DNA of 64,000 nucleotides from Clostridium saudiense. Lineage in GTDB: Bacteria; Bacillota; Clostridia; Clostridiales; Clostridiaceae. Below are positions 63,403 through 64,000 of this stretch, piece by piece. Made by a program: the position numbers and the translations under genes. Where the stretch lies: positions 27,844 through 91,843 of the forward strand of contig NZ_CBYM010000012.1 in the NCBI RefSeq assembly GCF_000577815.1, given 5' to 3'. The notes below the pieces were generated by a model, which was not told where the DNA came from, did not search any database, and worked only from the letters and a program-made list of their open reading frames with translations. Within the stretch, counting starts at the first letter, position 1. Every line of letters starts with the position of its first letter.

Positions 63403-63912
63403 TTAATCTATTATTAATCCATATTTGTTAGCTATATCAACATATTTCATTAATACATGCTCCTCTTTATAAAATATAGGAAACCTCTTATTGTAGTTAC
63501 CCCATATAGTGCACTCTTCTTTAGTAAAATATATACTTGAAAATAATATTTCATTTGAATTCAATCTACTTATAAAAGGAACACTGTCTAGAGTCAAGTA
63601 ATAATAAATTCCACCAGTTGTATTCTTCTCTTTAAATGACTCTATAAATTTCCTATCATCTACACTTACCATCTCTACTAGTTTAACCTTGTCTTCTTCA
63701 GACAAAGAATTATAATAAAAGTCAACATAAGAACTATTAAGTCCATTTAACTTTACAGCTTCTTCTAAAAAGCAAATCATTCCCCTTTCAAAATTTTCCT
63801 CATTTATTGCACTTATTGTTTTATTCTTATATCTATTAAACCCCTCAGTAATATTATTAAATTTAATTTCAACTTCTTTTTTAAAAACATTTTCTTTAAC
63901 TGAAATAAGCAT
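63403..63912 (-). CDS. Uncharacterised protein (possibly DUF3878-like)
   Basis: 169 residues, acidic, without a signal peptide or TM helix. It has an N-terminal helical half and a C-terminal beta-rich half with aromatic motifs GGIYYYLTLDSVPFISRLNS and CTIWGNYNKRFPIFYKE. The latter recalls the C-terminus of clostridial DUF3878 proteins, which I cannot confirm. No informative neighbours: the 309-bp gap 63094-63402 before the kinase gene shows only AT-rich DNA. RBS AGGTGA. Confidence 0.75.
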   Translation of the reverse strand: MLISVKENVFKKEVEIKFNNITEGFNRYKNKTISAINEENFERGMICFLEEAVKLNGLNSSYVDFYYNSLSEEDKVKLVEMVSVDDRKFIESFKEKNTTGGIYYYLTLDSVPFISRLNSNEILFSSIYFTKEECTIWGNYNKRFPIFYKEEHVLMKYVDIANKYGLIID

Positions 63913-64000
63913 TTTTCATCACCTTATATTTTCTAATATTTATATTAATATTATATTTATAATTTTACATATATACATTATTAAAAACTTTTTTTATCAT

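Overview
The window is AT-rich and gene-dense, with Firmicute-style Shine-Dalgarno sites (GGAGG), many rho-independent terminators and a T-box leader. Together with FliB, a class I hybrid cluster protein, a CotH-family kinase and GH3/DUF1858/DUF4956-type genes, this points to a low-GC Clostridium (sensu stricto, cluster I) chromosome. I see no rRNA, tRNA, CRISPR array or prophage. The only mobile element is one intact IS1182-family insertion sequence.

Layout. 1-8.3 kb: a truncated LacI regulator, an HSL-type esterase, an Lrp-aminotransferase operon behind a T-box with a predicted alanine (GCA) specifier, a GH20 hexosaminidase, flagellin lysine methylase FliB and a Nudix hydrolase. 8.4-13.1 kb: a sulfur/redox island with a YeeE/YedE transporter, a NapH-like polyferredoxin, a Crp/Fnr regulator, a rhodanese and a CoA-disulfide reductase-rhodanese fusion. 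It is tied together by four copies of a 13-bp GTGAY-N3-RTCAC palindrome; in front of three transcription units the palindrome centre lies exactly 29 bp from a -10 hexamer. 13.2-17.8 kb: alpha-galactoside use (PTS EIIBC, GH36, AraC regulator). 17.9-30.5 kb: an acetyltransferase, a lipoprotein, a CmpB membrane protein, a GH13 oligo-1,6-glucosidase, an EamA transporter, a bacterial GH3-fold adenylating enzyme, NhaA and the fruRKA fructose operon. 30.7-34.4 kb: a MarR-MATE efflux operon followed by the IS.

34.5-39.3 kb is a nitrosative-stress island. An Rrf2 (NsrR-like) regulator is divergent from a single-domain globin across an 11-7-11 inverted repeat that overlaps both promoters. DUF488, ferredoxin, prismane-associated DUF1858, hemerythrin and Hcp genes follow. 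39.5-46.7 kb: a CPA2 antiporter, two OmpR-type two-component systems and a DedA protein. 46.9-49.5 kb: a deletion-scarred VTC-DUF4956-CotH operon, in which the first two genes have collapsed into one 121-residue chimera.

50.1-56.9 kb: an unusual five-gene operon. It joins a beta-propeller-like/solute-binding lipoprotein and two sugar-type ABC permeases to a MacA/HlyD-like adaptor and a MacB-core-like membrane protein, without an ATPase. 57.2-64 kb: a CDF transporter gene broken by one TGA codon, a split chromate transporter, a patatin lipase, a split ArsP-type permease, a PAS histidine kinase and an unrecognised protein. The best candidates for something undescribed are the 50-57 kb hybrid transporter operon and the self-contained Crp/Fnr sulfur regulon at 9-13 kb.
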